A stretch of 64,000 nt of DNA from Halobaculum gomorrense (GTDB taxonomy: Archaea; Halobacteriota; Halobacteria; Halobacteriales; Haloferacaceae): contig NZ_FQWV01000006.1 of assembly GCF_900129775.1 (NCBI RefSeq), positions 124,001 to 188,000 of the forward strand. The letters run 5' to 3'. Under the pieces are notes generated by a model. That model was not told the DNA's origin. It did no database searches and saw only the letters and a program-made list of their open reading frames with translations. This document shows positions 62,468 to 64,000 of the stretch, in pieces. How positions within the stretch are numbered: the stretch's first letter is position 1; the number at the start of each line of letters is the position of its first letter. The translations under genes and the position numbers were made by a program.

Positions 62468-62944
62468 ATGCTCGACACCGGCACCGAAGCGCCCGCGTTC
62501 TCGCTCCCCGACCACGTCGGCCGCGTGGTCTCGCTCGACGAGTTCGAGGGCCGGCGCGTCGTCCTCTACTTCTACCCGCGGGCGGACACCCCCGGCTGTA
62601 CGACCGAGGCGTGCGGCTTCCGCGACGCCTACGACGAGTTCGAGGAGCGCGATGCGGCGGTCTTGGGCGTGAGTGACGACCCCGTCGACGACCTAGAGGC
62701 GTTCGCCCGCAAGCACGACCTCCCGTTCCCGCTGTTGTCGGACGAGGACGGGGCAGTCGCGAGCGCCTACGACTCCTACGGCGAAAAGAACGTCTTCGGC
62801 AACGTCGTCGAGGGCGTTTTCCGCAACACGTACCTCATCGGTCCCGACGGGCGGATCGAGCGGACCTACGAGGGCGTCTCACCGGAGGACCACGCCGAGG
62901 AACTGCTCGCCGACATCGGCGACCTCCGCGACGAGGAGTCGTAG
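62468..62944 (+). CDS. bcp: Thioredoxin-dependent peroxiredoxin, Bcp type
   Basis: A 158-residue peroxiredoxin reducing hydroperoxides. The peroxidatic Cys44 in YPRADTPGCTTEACGFRD and the resolving Cys49 five residues later are the classic Bcp pair. The start MLDTGTEAPAFSLPDHVGRV is at 62468; an open upstream frame is a shadow. It lies 85 bp after the GINS gene and is probably transcribed on its own. Confidence 0.95.
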   Translation: MLDTGTEAPAFSLPDHVGRVVSLDEFEGRRVVLYFYPRADTPGCTTEACGFRDAYDEFEERDAAVLGVSDDPVDDLEAFARKHDLPFPLLSDEDGAVASAYDSYGEKNVFGNVVEGVFRNTYLIGPDGRIERTYEGVSPEDHAEELLADIGDLRDEES

Positions 62945-62989
62945 CCGGCCGACCGCCGTCCGTCGACCGATCGCGACTAGTCGACTCAC

Positions 62990-63919
62990 TCACCACGAGG
63001 ACCCGTCCACCGCCCGGCGGATCGCCTCGCGCTTCACGAGCGCGAAGCCGGCGACCACCACGAGGAAGCCGCCGACGGTGAGCGGCGTCACCGGCTCCGA
63101 GAGGATGACGACGCCAGCGACCGTCGCGACGACCGGGACGACGTAGCTCACGAGGTTGATCTCGAACGGGCCGAGCAGGTCCAGCAGGCCGAAGTAGATG
63201 CCGAAGCCGACGGCCGACCCGAACACCCCGAGGAACAGCAGCGACCCCAGCACCTCCGCCGACAGCGCCGTCGGGAGCGGCTGCGGTTCGCCGGCCGCGA
63301 CGCTGAGCACGTGGAGCACGATGGCGCCGAACCCCATCTCCCACGCGGTCCGGGGGAGTGCGTCCGACTGCGGGTCGAGCCAGCGGGTGGCGACGCTCCC
63401 GAAGGAGACGGCGACGGCCGCGACGAACACCAGCGCGACGCCGATGGTCGTGTCGCCGGCCAGGTCCGAGGGCGACGGCTGCGCGACGAGGCCGACGCCG
63501 ACGACGCCGAGGACAACCCCGACGTAACCGCGGAAGTCGAGGCTTCCCTCCCCCAGCAGCCACACGGTGAAGAACGTGGTGAGGATGGGGTTGAGGCTGT
63601 AGACGATCGCCGCGACGCCGCCGGTGGTGTACCGCTGGCCGTACGCGAGGAACGCGATGTTCGCGACGACGAACAGCAGTGCCGCGACGGCGACCGCACC
63701 CCAGTCGGATCGGCCGCGAGGGTACGGGTCGTCCGCGCGCCAGAACACGTACGCCAGCGCGACGAGCGCGCCCACGTCGAACCGGTACGCGCCCAAGAGC
63801 AACGGACGCAACTCGACGAGTGCGATCTCGATTGCCGGGAAGCTCCCGCCCCAACAGATCCCGAGGGCGAGAAAGAGGGCGGCGTTACGGAGCGAACTCA
63901 CAGGAGACTCACGTTCCAC
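62990..63919 (-). CDS. DMT-superfamily (EamA) transporter
   Basis: A 309-residue ten-helix transporter with two EamA halves: ALFLALGICWGGSFPAIEIA to VLGVVGVGLVA, and TIGVALVFVAAVAVSFGSVA to GFLVVVAGFALVKREA. Such proteins export amino acids, nucleosides or other metabolites; the substrate is unknown. Both GTG at 63919 and GTG at 63898 are possible starts; the upstream region does not decide. The remaining 81 bases to the window edge show no gene. Confidence 0.85.
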   Translation of the reverse strand: MERESPVSSLRNAALFLALGICWGGSFPAIEIALVELRPLLLGAYRFDVGALVALAYVFWRADDPYPRGRSDWGAVAVAALLFVVANIAFLAYGQRYTTGGVAAIVYSLNPILTTFFTVWLLGEGSLDFRGYVGVVLGVVGVGLVAQPSPSDLAGDTTIGVALVFVAAVAVSFGSVATRWLDPQSDALPRTAWEMGFGAIVLHVLSVAAGEPQPLPTALSAEVLGSLLFLGVFGSAVGFGIYFGLLDLLGPFEINLVSYVVPVVATVAGVVILSEPVTPLTVGGFLVVVAGFALVKREAIRRAVDGSSW

Positions 63920-64000
63920 ACGGCGGGCGGAACCGACTTCGGCGTTTCCGTTTCGGTCCGCTCACGCCGACGCACGGAGGCGCCGACCGCGGTCGGCAGC

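Overview
The window is chromosomal DNA of an extremely halophilic archaeon (class Halobacteria). It has very high GC, strongly acidic proteins, many leaderless genes with a TATA-like element 25-33 bp before the start codon, archaeal informational genes (PriS, GINS, eL/uL-type ribosomal proteins, aEF-1beta, RtcB plus archease, an eIF2B-like protein), a DpsA ferritin and a 7S/SRP RNA. The genus cannot be fixed from the sequence alone. I see no insertion sequence, prophage, CRISPR array, tRNA or 16S/23S rRNA. The genes are dense and most of the region looks like core chromosome.

Positions 1-10,600 hold a truncated class V aminotransferase, an acetyltransferase, a DUF502 membrane protein, the RNA-ligase pair archease/RtcB separated by a DoxX-like membrane protein, small hypothetical genes, a zincin-like metallopeptidase and a geranylgeranyl-reductase-family flavoprotein. 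The roughly 500-bp stretch 10,523-11,022 has no protein gene but carries the SRP (7S) RNA on the minus strand. Positions 11,000-25,200 hold a thiolase-like/OB-fold pair, an Old Yellow Enzyme homologue, a Nif3-like protein, dpsA, a nitrilase-family hydrolase, a HEAT-repeat protein, an exported phospholipase-D-like protein, an S1-OB-DHH (RecJ-like) nuclease and an overlapping JAMM protease/FAD synthase (RibL) pair.

Positions 25,200-40,900 hold a DUF1028 protein, a VOC protein, an esterase, the one-carbon genes folD and glyA, a large CHAT-type caspase-like protein with a tiny convergent membrane protein, a TbsP-like regulator, a YcaO protein fused to a zinc-binding ThiF-like N-terminal domain, a 5'-nucleotidase-like protein, universal stress proteins and biotin ligase BirA. 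Next come the small zinc-finger protein/EF-1beta pair, a TctA-like membrane protein and the ribosomal stalk cluster L11 / L1-L10-L12. The leader of the L1 operon carries a probable L1 autoregulation hairpin.

Positions 45,300-57,070 form a carbohydrate-uptake and catabolism locus: aldo/keto reductase, TrmB regulator, a complete CUT1-type ABC importer (lipoprotein, two permeases, ATPase), a small membrane protein, two Gfo/Idh/MocA dehydrogenases and a xylose-isomerase-like TIM barrel. A CNNM/CBS membrane protein is embedded in it. The substrate is not evident; a polyol, inositol or other cyclic sugar is a reasonable guess. Next to it, 57,188-58,222 encodes what looks like an in-frame deletion chimera: the N-terminal part of a NuoF-like flavoprotein joined to the C-terminal molybdopterin-binding domain of a formate dehydrogenase alpha subunit. 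The window closes with a double-domain Usp, an eIF2B-like protein, the replication pair priS/GINS, a Bcp-type peroxiredoxin and a DMT transporter.
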